Part shown: positions 12,463-27,500 of the stretch, piece after piece
Layout of the letters: each line of letters opens with the position of its first letter
Numbering within the stretch: position 1 is the stretch's first letter
Assembly: GCA_036925085.1 (NCBI GenBank)
Contig: JAUPFP010000004.1
Location: 3,486,001-3,550,000 of the forward strand
Length of the DNA: 64,000 nt
Direction: 5' to 3'
Origin: Brachycybe producta
Taxonomy: Eukaryota > Arthropoda > Diplopoda > Playtdesmida > Andrognathidae
Translations under genes and position numbers: made by a program
Notes under the pieces: model-generated
Told to the model about the DNA's origin: nothing
Seen by the model: the letters and a program-made list of their open reading frames with translations, nothing else
Databases searched by the model: none

Positions 12463-15400
12463 GTTTTCAAATATATTTCAGAAGGTGGTGGACAAACAAA
12501 CAAACAAAAAAAGTTAAATAAAAGCGAGTAAAAAATATATCGTCTGCTTAAATGGGTAATTTTCAAACTCACATTTTATGTACATTATGTTGAAAAGCTA
12601 CCAACATGAGATTACACTTAATTTATTAAGCCACTCTTCTAGTTTCCAAAACACATTTAAGTCTATTTTCATTTTGCATCTGAAAAGTAAAATATTCAAG
12701 AGTTTTAGAGTTAGAGGTGCTTAAACTTTAAAATCATCTTAGTTTTAATTTTGATTATTTAGCTTTCATTTTATAATGTTAAAATACAAAAAGTCCTTTA
12801 GACTTAATACAATTGGAAATATCAACTCATAAATCAACCTGACTGCAACTTTGACATTTTATTTTATTGTAGTTGATGTACAAAAAAAGTTATAATACAT
12901 TTAAGGTAGCGCAAAATTCTGTCTCTTTCTCTCTCCCTCATTGTAGACCTATTACTTTCTAATACACTTTCGATTTTTTTAAAGTTGCTTCTAAAGCTTG
13001 TACTTTAAGAGTTTTTTGAACTGTTAAAGACCAGGTCACGAGCCTAAAAAAAGTATTACCAAAAGTGTTCAATGTTATGATCAGTTTTGAGGAGTGTTTC
13101 TGGTATGTTTTTTAGACTTCAGTGGATATTAGTATATATTGGGTGTATATTAGTATTCTTTGTTGCATTTGAGGATGAATACTTGGACAGGTCACCATCT
13201 TACAACCTGTTTGAAAATTAGATCTTAAGAATGCTGAGCACAGTTAGACACACATCTTTCAGTCTAGTGTACATCATCCTGCGAACCTAGGGTTAGATAA
13301 ATCTTGTAACTAAGCTCATAAACACCTGTGAAAAGCAACGCAGAGACTTAAAGAACCAGTCACTGGCTTGAATCCACTTGATTCAGCTGAATATAAATCG
13401 ACTAATGGGGGTCACTTGTAATCTTTACTTCCTTACGTTTTGATATAAGAGGTAAAAACATAGATTTGCTAAGGTTTAAGCAAGTACTATTAATTAATAA
13501 CATCACAGTTTGGTTTTTCATATGTGCGCGCTCCCCTGTAGAAGGGCAATCACTGCTAACACATCTCGAAGCGGCAAACTTTTCTTATTGTAAACAGATA
13601 AAGAGATTATTAAACGTGTTATTTTTACTAATTATGAGTCCTTATGTTGTTTGCATTATTTACATATTGCATGCATGGAAATAAATAGAGAAATGAATTT
13701 TTTTCTTTCTTTCTTAAAGCTTTGAGCTTTTAGAATGAAGGAGAATTTTGTGGTTTCTTCAAGAATGAATTGCATTCTAATAAGAAGCTTTATTATGCCA
13801 GCTGAATTGCATAATGAAAATAGAGGAGAAAAAAATGTCGCTTATTAAACTGGATAAGCTTTACTTTATTAAATGAAAGAATAAAATTCGTGCGCGTGTT
13901 TTTCTTAACTCTGGTACGTGTGTTTGCATCTGATTATTAGATTATATGGAGATTTTTTGAAGATTAGTAATTTCTTGTAAGGAAAACTTGAATTGTCAGC
14001 ATTTTGAATTTTTTTTGCAAACGATGCAATTATATTTGGTCATTGACTTGCATGATTACAAGTGCGTTGACGAGAAGAAATGCGAACTTAAAGACTCTTA
14101 TTGAATTTCTTTTTTTATTTTAAATTATATATTAAAACAGATATAACTAAAATCGCAAACTGTGTTATAAAGTAGAGGAGAGTAAAAGAATAAAGTGAAC
14201 CTTTTGGCGCAGTTTAAAAATGACTGAATTGACCAGTTTGTTTCCAATTGGCATTTTTGCTTTTCATTTGATTTTTGATTAAGAAAACAAGAAGCCATTA
14301 AACTTAAAATTTTTAAAGTTATCAGCATGAAAATATTTTTGAACAGTTTCTTTACTTTATTTATTGGTACTTTTAATTTTAAATACACTTTTAAATCTCG
14401 AATAATGAAATAATTGAAAACATTTTTTTGTCAGTACTTCTTGCAGTATTCAATCACAAGTACCTTATGTAGGTCGTAGCTACAAGAATAAGCTTGTATT
14501 TATAATTTGAAATATAGTAAAACAAGAAGAAAGACAAAAAACCATTTATAGCAAATCCGTTGAATATACAATTATATTGCCTGAGCTTGACATGTAGTGC
14601 CTATATATATATATATATATATTTTTTTTGTTTTCATTTGGTGCTTATCTATAAAGGCGTTATGTTATGTTTTTTATCTTGGAAACTTTTTTTTTTATGT
14701 CTATGTGATATTTAATGGTAAAGCAATTCTCCAGACTCTGAAGAAATCTCAATTTCTAAGCGTGTCCAGCAGATTTTTTTCTTCTTTCTTTCTTTCCATC
14801 TGTCTCTCTCTCTCTCTCTTTTCTTGGTCTTTATAATCTAAGTATCCATTTCATCTTTGCCGTCCTTCATTTCTGCTGATTCTTTGCTATATGCTTTCCG
14901 TCCACTTTTTTATGATAAGAAACAAATGCTGACGAAAAAAAATATGGGATTGATTCCATTGCAAAGATGAAGAAGAAGAAGAAGAAAAAAAAACACAGTC
15001 AAGAAGAAGAAAATCTTTTTGAGCTTATCCCTTTTCCCTCAATGCACATTTGGTGCATGCAACCCATCTTCAATATAGAATACATTGAGTGTTCTTTCTT
15101 TCTCTATATATGTATTTTTTTTTCTTCTGGTCCAGTCTCTGAGCAAAGAAAAAAAAAAGACATTGTCATCGTTAGAGATGCAACTAGTTTAGAAATCGTC
15201 GTTCTTCTCATAAAACTAATCCCAAAATTGTTTTGGCACTTTTCCACTGGCCCAAGTGCTCATATAGCATTTCTTTCTCTCTTTTTTTTTGTTGCTTGTC
15301 TTATCTGAAAGCATCGCTTGGGCTTTCCTCATTACGCCACCCATTTTTCAAATGTAGAATTGGGTGGAGGGGAATAGAGCTGTCAGCAATGTTAGCAACC

Positions 15401-15673
15401 AAAAAAAATATCTTGGCTCTTTCTTGGTTCTGATCTGGCTGATTGTTGCCTCTATCCAACAACCAACATCAGCACTACTACTACCACCACCACCAAACCA
15501 ACCAACCAACCAACCAACACCACAGCCAATAGCAAACATCAACTTAAAATGCAACTCCATGTTTTGTGATGTCATGGCATTGTGTCCAAGAGAATTGGTT
15601 CTTACAATTGTCCAACTGAGAGAAAGATAGATAGATAGAGCGAGAGAAAGAGAAAAAAGAGATATGAGGAGAG

Positions 15674-15712
<39 letters not shown>

Positions 15713-15840
15713 CGGAAACACGTCTGCATATATATGCAGCAGAAGTTCTATTTAGTTTTTATATATAGAAAATATTGAGAGGTGGTGGTTCAACTGACAC
15801 CATGCACACACATAGACATATATATGGAGTTTCATATAGA
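12463..15840. other. Non-coding AT-rich DNA
   Basis: I see no supportable gene. It contains (TA)n at about 14601-14622, a CCAACCAA/ACC-rich tract at 15480-15530 and (GA)n at about 15677-15710. Confidence 0.55.
15677..15710. repeat. (GA)n microsatellite
   Basis: A pure GA tract of about 34 bp preceded by imperfect GA/GATA sequence. Confidence 0.85.
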
Positions 15841-16300
15841 GGAGGGGTGGGCAAACTTTTCTGTTTAAAGGGCCACATTTTTATTAACCAATATATGATG
15901 GGTGATGCAGGAAAAAACGAGTTTTGTTTAAAGGTGAATATCTAAAAAAAATTATAAAAGCAACAAATTTGAAAGTTCAGATAGATATTAAAGACATATC
16001 TAAATCCATTTGTATCAAATTTCAAAAATCTTTTTTTCAAAATTTGGTCAAAGTATTGAATTTTGAAAATGACATTTTAAAACAGTCGTTTTCATGTAAA
16101 GAAAATTTTAAAAAGGGCTAATGTATTGCAGTTTTATACAAATTAAATTAGCGACATTAAATTGAATATATTTTTAATTTCATAATATACAAAGGTTTTT
16201 TTTTAAAAAAAAAGTTAGGGTTAAATGTTATGAAAAATGGTGTAAATTCAAATGATGGGCCATAAAAAACAATATTGGGCCATAGTTTAAGCTAGGGTAT
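15841..16300. mobile_element. Degenerate hAT-like element
   Basis: The left end GAGGGGTGGGCAAACTTTT followed by GGGCCACAT resembles the termini of many hAT elements (family knowledge). The right side carries GGGCCATAA and TTGGGCCATAGTTTAAGC, a weak inverted counterpart. The interior is AT-rich with no transposase. The exact ends and the 8-bp target duplication could not be established. Confidence 0.35.
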
Positions 16301-16660
16301 CTAGTACAGTGCTTATACATGAGATGAGTATTGTGTAATATTTCATATGTATTGTATTACAATTGAAATGGTGTGAGATATATCGAAAGCCTCGGTTGGA
16401 AATCGCGTAGGGACTTTCGAAGATGAACAAAGTTTGGAGGCTATACCGAAAATGATATTTAGATATGCGGTCAAAAGAGCGAAAGAAAATGAAAAAAAAA
16501 GGTTGGAATAAAAGTGGAACGCTGCAGTTTAGTGAATATCGATTGAAAATGCAGAAAAAAGAGATGGAGAGAAAAACGAGAGATTCAGTCAACCATCGAC
16601 TTTCCAGTCTAATACATGGACTTGTATAAGAAGCTTTTGAGTAAAAGGCATGTAGCCATT

Positions 16661-16735
16661 GATATATACAGTACAGTATATACTGTATATATATATATAT
16701 TTATATATATATATATACAGAGAGAGAGAGAGAGA
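16661..16735. repeat. TA/TACAGTA palindromic tract plus (GA)n
   Basis: Alternating TATA with nested TACAGTA/TACTGTA palindromes, followed by about 8 GA units. Confidence 0.7.
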
Positions 16736-18424
16736 CATCAACCATCACTAATCAAAAAAAAAACCAAAAGATAAAAAAGGAGGCCTCTTTTTTATACATG
16801 TTTAATATGTCTCCAATATATACATACTGTATATACTGTATATACAACATTGTATAAATTAGGTAGGCCTATCTATGCATTTTACGTTTGGTATTCTCTG
16901 TATTTGGTTATGATATTGGACAATTGCTATTGAGAATCTACTTGAAAGTCAATGAATTGCTTATCTATAAAACATATGACAGTACTTTTTTTTCTTCTTG
17001 CAATATAGGCAAAATTTACATTACTTCATGTCTAGATAATTATTGGTGGATTTTCTGGTTTTCCTCCCCCTCTTTCTCTCTTTAAATTGATTTTCTCTGT
17101 TGAAAATCTATTCTAAACCATTAAAGTATGTATGTGTTTACTTTCTGTAGTATTTTCTATGTTTGTATCTGCCCTTCAAGCTATTTATGTGTATGTAGGG
17201 CCTATATTTGTGACTGTGTTTAAATCTTATCTCTCTAATTTTTCAATGCGTATGTGTGCGTGCTTGAATCACAATGTACTAATATGGATGGCTTGTCATT
17301 TAACATTTGTAAATCCTACTTTACCAATTAAGTAAATGTATTAGTATAAATCGTATTTTTTTTTAGAAATGCTTACATAACATTTATTATTATTATTATT
17401 ATCTATAGAAATATGTTAAAATATTACACCAATTATTGTAAAAGGAGAAGAAAAAAGATGCAAGAAAACATTTTCTTTTGTGTATTTTATAAATAAGTTT
17501 TTTTCTTTCTTCTTCTTCTTCTCAATGTATTTTATTGTGTTAGTTTTGAAGATGAAATGGCAGCTCAACAAATATTTAGACTATATAAATTATGAAGCAG
17601 TGACTTGTATGAGAAGACATACAAAACTATATGTGATTCTCTTATGAGACAGAAAAAGAGATAGAATTGAGATAGAAGAAGACCCCATAACAAGCTGTGC
17701 ATGAGTGACTTAAGCATGCATGTCATAACCATATGGTTGTTGAAATTTTGTCTCTTTTTCTCATCCACTATATCATTGATGATGGGTCCCAAGTCTTACA
17801 AGAAGGAAGAACCAAGACACATACCAAAAAAAAATCTTTCCCTCATTCTTTTCTGAAAATGTGGTCACACTTTTTATCCAACCCATTTCATGGTGTACAG
17901 CAATTAAACTTAGATTTCAAAGCACATGTTTTTACTGAAGATGGGATCATAACATAACACACATGAACTTCCTATATGGCACAATAAAGACTCTTCTTGT
18001 CTAGTAGTACAGAAAAAAATGGCTTTTTATCTTTAGTATTTTTTGTTGCAAGAAACAAAAAGGGAAAGGGGGGGGGTAGATCAACGGTTAAGTTAAAAAC
18101 AAAAATGTTTCTTTTTAGAACTCTATGTTACCCTATTATATCTCTATCTTGTTTTTTTAAAAAAAAGTTTTAACCCTCCTTTATATCTCACTCTCTATCT
18201 CCCATGTGTTTCATTGTAATTATTGGTAAAATGTAGATGTATAGGTAAAAGGGGATGATGTTAAAATTACATGGGTTAGACAACATGTTCTTTACTGTTT
18301 TCCACCCTACTTCATTATGTTGTACGAGTACAAACATTATACATGAGGGCAAATAAATTTTATGCAGTTTTGAGAGTATGATGAAAGTTTGCTGGAGGAC
18401 TGCATCTCAAGTAAACAGACGGGG

Positions 18425-18479
18425 TCTCTCTCTCGCTCTCTCTATCTCTCTTTCTCTATATCTCTTCTCTCTCTCTCTA

Positions 18480-18511
<32 letters not shown>

Positions 18512-18517
18512 TCTGTC
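18425..18517. repeat. (CT)n microsatellite
   Basis: About 90 bp of slightly interrupted CT repeats. The serine/leucine and arginine/glutamate open frames over it are artefacts. Confidence 0.85.
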
Positions 18518-21500
18518 TTGCTTTTTTGTGTGCTTGTTTTGCTTGGTATAAATTCTTATGTCACACAGAAAAGGTTTGAGCTTATGCCAATTACACCAAG
18601 TCATTCCAATGAATCTTTTTCCGGAGCCAAAACAAGTAATAAATCTAGTCAAAGTTAAATCGTTGACAAACTTCTTGATGAGAAAAGAGGAAAATAAAGG
18701 AAAAAAAAGTGTTTTCTTAGGAAAAAATATTTTGAAGTATATAAGCTTTTCTTTAAGACTTCTGCTTTAATAATGACACATGATTTTTTTTAAAAGGAAA
18801 AGAATCAGAAATAACAGAGGAAAAAAATAATCTTATTGAAGAGAGTTTTTAGCTTTTGTGTTTTACGAACAGATATACCAAATATATAAGATAAATAATC
18901 TTATAAAAAAAGTAAAGTATTAAACCCCCCCCCCCCCAAAAAAAATATAATAGAAAATGCGTAGTTTTCGTGTTCTTGAGTTTTCATTTCACTTCATGAC
19001 AAAAAAAGTCGAAAACAATTGAGAATGTATGCATGAAGGGATTAAATAAACGTTTATTAGACCTATCTATCTCGTTGTTTGTTTGAAAATGCATGTGAAA
19101 AAAATCGGTTAGAATGTTTTGAATGGAATTTAAATAATAAACCGAATTTTTTTGTATTAAAATTTTAGATGATTTTTAATTATGAAATGTTTATGAGGGG
19201 GGTATATATTAAATGGTTTCAACTTTTAAATTATTTAACATCAAGCAGAGTACCACATAAGTATTTTTATATCATTCAAATGAAACACGTTTTTTTAATG
19301 TTGTATTCATTTTGGGGAAAAAAAAATATCACCACAGTTTTTTCAGCTTTCATAATGCTGAAAGCAAAAATTTTAAGTGCACCTCTAAAATTTATTTTTA
19401 ATTATAAATTCATAAATAAAGCAAAAAAAAAAAAAATTCGTTTTTCAGTAGCATAACTTGGTTAGAGTCTTGAATTCAGATGTGAAACTGTATCGAACGA
19501 AATTTTTTTTTTATTGCAAGTGCATTTTTTTCTGGTTGCTTTACTAATTATTATAAAATCAATGAGTATTAATCAGACAATTTGATAATATTTTTTAAAA
19601 TAAAAATAAGATTTGAAGGTGTCCTTTTGGAGACTGGTGCCAGGATGCAAACAGTTCGTATTGCTCCCCGTAGCTACAGTGCTGCATTAAAGCACTCATG
19701 CTGATTAACAAGTTAACATCATTTAATATTAACAATCAAGTAGTTACATGAAGATCATCCTTCCAAACCAGTACACAACAGCGTGTCCCAATTGATGGGG
19801 AATATCTTGGACTGGATTCGCTTCAAGTTGAAAAAAAACATCAAATTTAATTTGGTTTAAGAAATCCTGGCAAAAAAATTGTTTATTATGAAATAAGGAA
19901 AATTATGCAATTTTATGCAAATTTGGAATTTTTGATTGAACAGATTATTATTGCACATACTGTATGCCACTCATACTGTATAATGGTGTACACAAAAGGG
20001 ATAGGCATTTTGTACGTTTTATACAGTTTACAAACAGGGTCAAGTTTTTATTTTGATCAGAAAAGAAAAACTCCGTTTGAACATTGGTCCTTGAAGACAT
20101 TTTAACATATTCAAATTTATTTTTTTTTACTTTATTAAATATGGAACATTATGTATTCAGTTTGTAAACAGTTTGTATCTATAAATAAATATATTCTTAA
20201 AACTTTTATTTTCCTACTATATACTACGCTAGTAGTTTTTTTTTCAGAATTTAAATCCTCCTTTTGCATTAATATATATTTTGGAAGATGACTTTTTTAT
20301 TATCTAAGCATTTCTTTACATGTTTTTATAAAATTGGCTTCTTTTTTTTCGACAAAAAAAAGGTAGAGAGATGGCATATGTTGAGAGATGTATCAAAAAT
20401 GTTTTTCACTTTTTTGTTAGTGATTTTTTTTTCATCTCCTTTTTTTTCTGAAATCCTCTGAAGGAAAATAACAATTTATGTAAATGTGCATACGGTTTTC
20501 TTCGTATATATTTCTTTTTTTATATTTTCCACATACGTGAATCATATAGGACCTTCATAGATCAACTATCTGTATTTTTTTTACCAACACCAGAAAATGA
20601 CTGTCAGACGCCTGCATAATTAACTACTTGGAGAGACGCATACACACACATCTCATTGATATGCAATTTGTACTCGATTTGCGTCTCTGTGCCTTCCAAT
20701 CATTAATATGCAAATAAGACGCCATTTCCACACCTCTTTATGTCTGAGCTGTCATGTCTTTTTGAGCGCTTATATAATAAAAGCAGCTATAAATGTGTAT
20801 ATGTATAAAAATATTACTCACACACACACATAATATACACAATCATCAAATATAATATTGAACTTGTAGTTAATTAATGTAGACAATGGTACCATTATTT
20901 TTTTGTTATTTACTTAAATAAATGAAAAAACAAAATGAACTGCAATCAAGCTGTTTCTTGTTTGTTTTGTAAAAAACCCCGGCGCAAGTTTTGCGTGTGT
21001 ATAAAAATTGTTGCTCAATTTGAACATTTTTTTATACACTGTTCCAAAAAAAAAAAAAAAAAAAGCAGTACAAATTATTTTAGGCTTAATATTAATCTGC
21101 TTATCAAAAGGGATTTTAATTCAAAATTTGTTCAAAAATTAATAAGATAATATAAAAATAATTCAATGATGATACACGTCAATTTTGACCATTATTGATT
21201 AATTTTTATTGAAAAAACAAAACAAAGTAGCCTATTTTGAAACAACCATACAACGTTTATTTTGAATGTTAATTCTATTAAATTAATATTAAATGATTTA
21301 TTTGCTCTTAGAGTGTTTGAGAAATTCTAATTTTTTTCTGAAGAGCAAATATTATACGTTAGTTCGCCAGTATCTCTTAAAAATCTCATTACAAGATGTT
21401 CATCCTGAACGGTGGCAATCACTGCTAGCACATTGCCATGTTATTTCCATTCGACAGGACCATCCATAATAAGCTCCAAAAAGCTTAAAAAAAAGACTAA

Positions 21501-24500
21501 ATTTTTTGGTACCAATTTAGTTACTATATAATTTTTTTTAAAAAAGCTTTATTTAGAACAGTGTTTTTTTATTCGAAATGAAAATATTTGGTATGCCATA
21601 AATGATTTAATGAGCTCTTAATGTAAATTTTAACATTTTTGTTTAGTCATTAGCCATTACTCATTACGTTAAAGCTTGACTGACTTTCTGACTAGCAGAA
21701 CAACTATTTCCGTTTCCGTTCATCATGTTGTCTATAAATAGAAACAGTGTTTTTCTCCCCCCCCTCTTATTTCATTTATTTACAAAACAGCGAAGAAAAT
21801 GAATGACAAAATAGGAAAAAAAGCACAGTTAGATAAATGGATACATCTAATGGAAAATTGGGATGAAAATGGAATGAGTGAGTGGATGGGGTGGGTTGGG
21901 GGGTTGTGGATACTGATCGATGCTTCATTTATTTCCCTATTGACTAAATAAATAAGAGAAACAGAGTAAGAGATTTATTCCAATTTATTTCACTTATTTA
22001 CTTTTATATTTATCACAATTTGTGAATACATAATCTATTCAGTGTATAGAATATTCACGTCACAATAGATATATTTAAAAGTGTTGTGTGGGTGTGGGTA
22101 GATGTGTAATAGCAGCACATTCTAATTTTTTACATTTGTTACAACAGTTTCAAAAAAATAAAAGAATTACGTAACATTCTAAAAGCAATTGTTGTGTGTT
22201 AGCTACTAGAATAGTAGGTATTTTCTTGATGATATGTTTTGAAATAAACTTTTTTTTATCCCAATTTGAAAATCTCTTTGCACTAAACTTTGAAACACAA
22301 AAGACTAATTAAAAATATGGAAAATGTCATAAAAAGTTTTCATGTTCTTAAACATAGCGTATTTTAATTTATAAATATCATTTTCTCAGATTGCTCCTTT
22401 TTTGGCAAATGCAATACGTTTATATATATATTTTTTAAAAGCTTGTTCTTTTTAATGTAACTTATAATTTACTTTTAAACAACACCTTTAAAAAATGTTT
22501 CTTAATTTTAATAATGGATTAATCACTTTATATCAATTAATACTTAAAAAAAATTGTCTTATCTGACATTTCTAAAACACAACCACCTTAAGCATTGAGC
22601 TATAAAACAAACAAAAAACAAGAAGATTTTTTCACGGTGGCAAACCGAATGCATAATAAAATCTGTAATCTAATTATATTTAAGTAAAAGTAAGTGTTGC
22701 ATTAATTTTTGTAAGTACATCTAAGATTTTTTTTTAAAAAAGCGCCTTGCTACAAGCCGACATTTTTCTTTACCAATTTAGATATCGAATATCAAAAAAA
22801 AAATGTATATAAGATGAAAAGATATATTCTTTAAAACATATGTAGGTGTATCTAACTAAGTCTATAATATATACAAACTATATATAGATCTTTATAATAT
22901 ATAATGGGTATAAGGAAGAAGATGTGCTTCTTCATGTAAAGCTTTAGGTAGAGCTTATGGACTTTTTGAGATCCCTTGAGACTACTTCGACTCAGTGATG
23001 AGTTTAAAGCATACGCCTATATATATATCTATATCTATATATATATAGATATATATAGGGAGAGAAAAGCCATCAACATGATAAACTAACATCCATCGAT
23101 CGCCCCAAAAAAACGAAAAACTAATGTATAATAAGTCAACGTCAATCTGTGGTCGAATGTCTTGAATGAAGATCATAGTCGCTTTTGTAATAAAAAATAA
23201 GGGTCTTTTGTCTGAAGATGAGAATATGGCTTACTTAAAACCAAAACCTAGAATCACTTTTCGTGGAATGTATGAATATCTTTTCTAGCCATTAGCATTA
23301 AGACCTCCCGCCTACTAAAGGATTTTATAGGATGTAAGACTCCTTTAGTCCGTTTTATAGTAAAAATGCTGTCGATCGTGACCTGTTTATTTTACTTTAA
23401 CCATATATTTTCTGAAGAAGTTCATGTTTTACAACACATTCCCATTGGTTTATTACTTTTATAAGGAGTCACATCAACAGTTAAAATAAAATAAATAAAT
23501 TTTGTCTTATAATAGACATTGAAGGATCAAATCAGAAGTTCTAAAATTTGGACTTACTATAACAATGTTACCTAACCTTAACCTTAATCAATTGGTTTTA
23601 TTTTTAAATTTAAGAGTGTGTTTTGCTGCAGAGTTTATTAAATTCTATTGGTTTACTAGCAATATAAAATCTATATTACTTGACGTCATAACATATTGAG
23701 TGCGACACTTACACATTGGATGTATGGGCCACATACTGTACACATACATACATTCTGTACATGTACAAGCATGCTGCCTGTGTTAGGCCTCTTTTGGCTA
23801 TAGAGTGGGCAGCAAAGTAGAAATGACATTAGCTGTCGACATTATTGTGTATAGTGGCCATTATTTCGGAAAATGTTGACTATACTCATACAAAAAACCT
23901 ATGGTGGGGGAAAGCTATAGGTGTTTTTTTTTTGTAGCTAGTTTTATTCTACACTGTATATATAAATGCTAGACCAGAAATTGTTTCTTTTATGGAGTCT
24001 GTAGTAAAAACAAAGTAGAAAAATGTTTATAAAGAGAAAAAGCTTTACTTTTTTTTTTACACTCTTTGCAATGATGATTGCAACATTCACTGGTATATGA
24101 CACATACACCAGAACACGACACACATACCCAGTAATACACATCATACATGTACATTGCAAATGTTACAGGCCTAATATAAATGTGAAATGGGTTGAGGAG
24201 AAATGAGGGTTAGAGCCTTTTCATTTAGATTTAACAGAACGTGTAAATGCCAATCTTATTTTTTTTTTATTTTGGTATCGTAATCGCCCATCTTCATTAT
24301 TAATCAGTTTTTTCTTCTCCGCCATAATAATGACATACACTATTATATTTTAATGTCATGTACTCTACATCTATATCTACTTGTATTGAGAAGCATATTA
24401 TATAGAACCTACACATTACTAGATAATTAATTACAATATTAAATTGTCTATTAGAATAAATTGCTTTGAGTCCATTATTAAAGAATGTACACAGTATAAT

Positions 24501-27500
24501 ATTATAGACTGTAGGCCTTTACAAGTAATAATTACCTATCAATCACTTTTCGTAATTATTTTCAATACTCTATGATGACACGTGTTAACACTTATTTTTA
24601 TTATGTCACATATTTAAAAAAAACGTTTATAATTTGCACTATAATGCAGGGGAGTGTATATGCCCTTCATAAACAGGTGTTCTTTTAAAATCTAAATGTT
24701 CTTTACAAATTACCAGTGTTTGCAATATACTGATATGAATAATCAGACTGTGACACACATTCCTACCAAGTAAATTCTTTTGTGTAATGTACGCGTATAT
24801 ATCTTTTTGTTTGCATTAGGCACTGACTGTGGAGAGGTCAGCCAAAACTATTTAAATTAAGTCTCTTAGTTAAATCCTTGTATTTAAGGCTCATTTGCAT
24901 AAGGGCATTTCCAAAAAAAAAATATAGGCTGACATTTTAATAATATCTACAATTAGACATTTATTTTCTGTTTGTTGTTATTATTCTTTTAGCTGTTTTT
25001 TTTTGGAACTTATATTAGCACAACAATAACAATTTGCAAACTGTGTTTTAAGATAACGAATGTTCGTGTAGTATATGTACAATAGAAAGAGTGAGCAGTA
25101 TAAAGAGAAGGAATCACACCATTTATGCTCTGAGGAATTTATCCACAACGACCCAAATTTGAATGTCATAAGGGAGGGGGGCCCTCTTTCAATCTTTCTC
25201 TCTCTCTCTCTCTCTCTAGCACAATGAATGTAGAGGTGAAGATGTTGGATGATGGCTACAATAGAAATACAGTATTATGTGTGGTTGTTGTTGTGTCTGT
25301 GTGCTCTTATAACTTTTCAATTGTTTTCTTAAGACTGTATGTTTGCCATTCTTTTTGATAAAAATGGCATAAGAGTTAAGCACCATGAAATAATGTCTTG
25401 TTGTCGACTTACTAATTAACATTTATTTACACTGTGAGAATGGATAAAAGGAATAAAAATGGAGGGAGAGACAGAGAAAAAGAAGAGGGCAAAATTTAAT
25501 GATTGTTGTGAAATTAAAACCCCTCTGGCCTTGGACATTTGTAATGTGCCCTTTCATTATAAGATGATCAGACAGAAGACACCTTTTTAGTCCAGTCTGA
25601 AAAAAAGACCTTTGCATAAAACAATGTACATTGTATATTATTATATACATATGTGTGTATATAGTATAGACATAGATAGTGACGTGTTATGTCTATTAGG
25701 AAACAGACAGGAATTGTTGTCAAAAAATCGATATTAAAGATAGGACGAAAGATAAAAGAGAGAAAAAAGGAAGAATAAATGAGACACCACACATATATAG
25801 ACAGAAGGAAGAAGATGCATGCACGCCACACTGGTTTCAAGAAACATTACTGGGAATGGAGGGAGGGAGTAGGATGGTTTGGTTTGGAAGGGAAAAGGGA
25901 AGAAGGAATGGTCGGTTGAAAGTTGAAAGCCAGCAAACCTTATCGTGGAGTTGTTGAAGTAAGAAAAAAAAAGAGGTTTTTATCTACGTGCCATGCAAAT
26001 TACAGTGGGCGTTGGAACATGAAACGATAAAATTGCATCTGCATCGAAATAGGCTTTTAATTTTTACAAAAATGAAGCTTTGCGTCTCATCTTTATTCTT
26101 CTTCTTATTCTCTTATTCTCTCTGTGTTGTCTTTTCCTTTTGTGTAATATTTTTTCACCATAAAAATATCACAAAAGCTTCAATGCAAATGGCTGCATGT
26201 GTTGCTGACAGCTGAATTGAACATTTAAAGATGGCTGCCAGTCATTTTCACATAAATAATGTATTGTTTTCTAAAAGAATCGCACTTATTGAACAGCATT
26301 TGGACAAAACTTGTATTAATTCTGAGGATATTGATGTCATGCATTTTGCTTATAATATGTATGCTTGCGTGGTTGAAAACAACCAATGTAAAACAATATG
26401 TTGTTTAGGTAACTGCTGCTGGTAATTTTCAGCATGTAGGCCTATTATACTGTTTTGCATAAAGCTGCTTTTTTTATTAGTATTAATGTTAAAGCGAAGA
26501 ATGAGAATGTGTTTATATGTGTATAAATACTAAGCAATTATCTTTTTTCAAGGCAAACAATGGGAATTGATAAGGATTAAGAAAAATGTTTTCATGTTAA
26601 TTTGAAGATTTCAGCCTTTTTTTTTTGCCAAAATGCATCCATGCAATTGTTTGATTGATTGGATGGATAGGTTCTGTTTGGATATACACGTATATTATAT
26701 AGAAGAATCTCTAGAAGTTTCATTCATCTTTTGATCACAATCTCTTGAATCTCCCCATATACAGTAGTGAAGCACTTTGCTGATAAAAGTAGTGAATATA
26801 GTATTAATCACATCATTTTTTTCGTTATTGATTGTTCAAGATGGGCTTTGTTGTTGCCTCCAGAGCGCTGTTTCTTAATTTAAATAAAGTGTACTTTGGG
26901 AATTTGAATCTTTTTGCGTGATCTACTGTGATAGCAAATGTGTGTTTTTTTTTTTTAAAAAAGTAGTTTCTAGTTATTAACCATAAAGCCTCTCACACAG
27001 GGACACTGTCTCAAAAGAGACATAAGCGTCTATTTCATTGTTTATTATGTAGTATAAATGAAATGCTATGCATACTAGATTTAGTTTCATAATAGAAGAC
27101 GTGCCCATTCTGTTTTAAAGTGTGTCCTTGTATGATTGAGTAGCAATTAACAGATTATATCACATTTGCAATGCAAAGTGTTTCATAATCAATATAATGT
27201 AGGTGCTTTCTACATCGCATAATAAAACTAATTTGCAGTAATGAAACATATGAAAATATCAGCTGTCTATGAACAAACTCATTCACTACAGTAGATTTTA
27301 TTGAAAAAATATTTTTTTAACAAGAAAATGAAACAAAAAACATGTTTTTTTTGTGATACTCGCTTTTATGAAAAAAGGTCTGAAAAAATAAAAAAAACGA
27401 AGTATAATTTGTTCTTGTCTTGTTGGTGTAGTGGTTAGTGTCTCAAAGAGCACGGTAGGGTTTTAAAAAATAACAATTAAAATCATTAGTTACTGAAGAA

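Noticed and set aside
13520-13580. GGCAATCACTGCTARCACAT phrase shared with 21410-21440
   Set aside because: The similarity is only about 20 bases. It may be a worn repeat but the ends cannot be defined.
27415-27460. tRNA-like 5' half (TTGGTGTAGTGGTTAG, A-box-like)
   Set aside because: There is no B box, acceptor-stem partner or cloverleaf downstream. At best it is a fragment of a tRNA-derived SINE.
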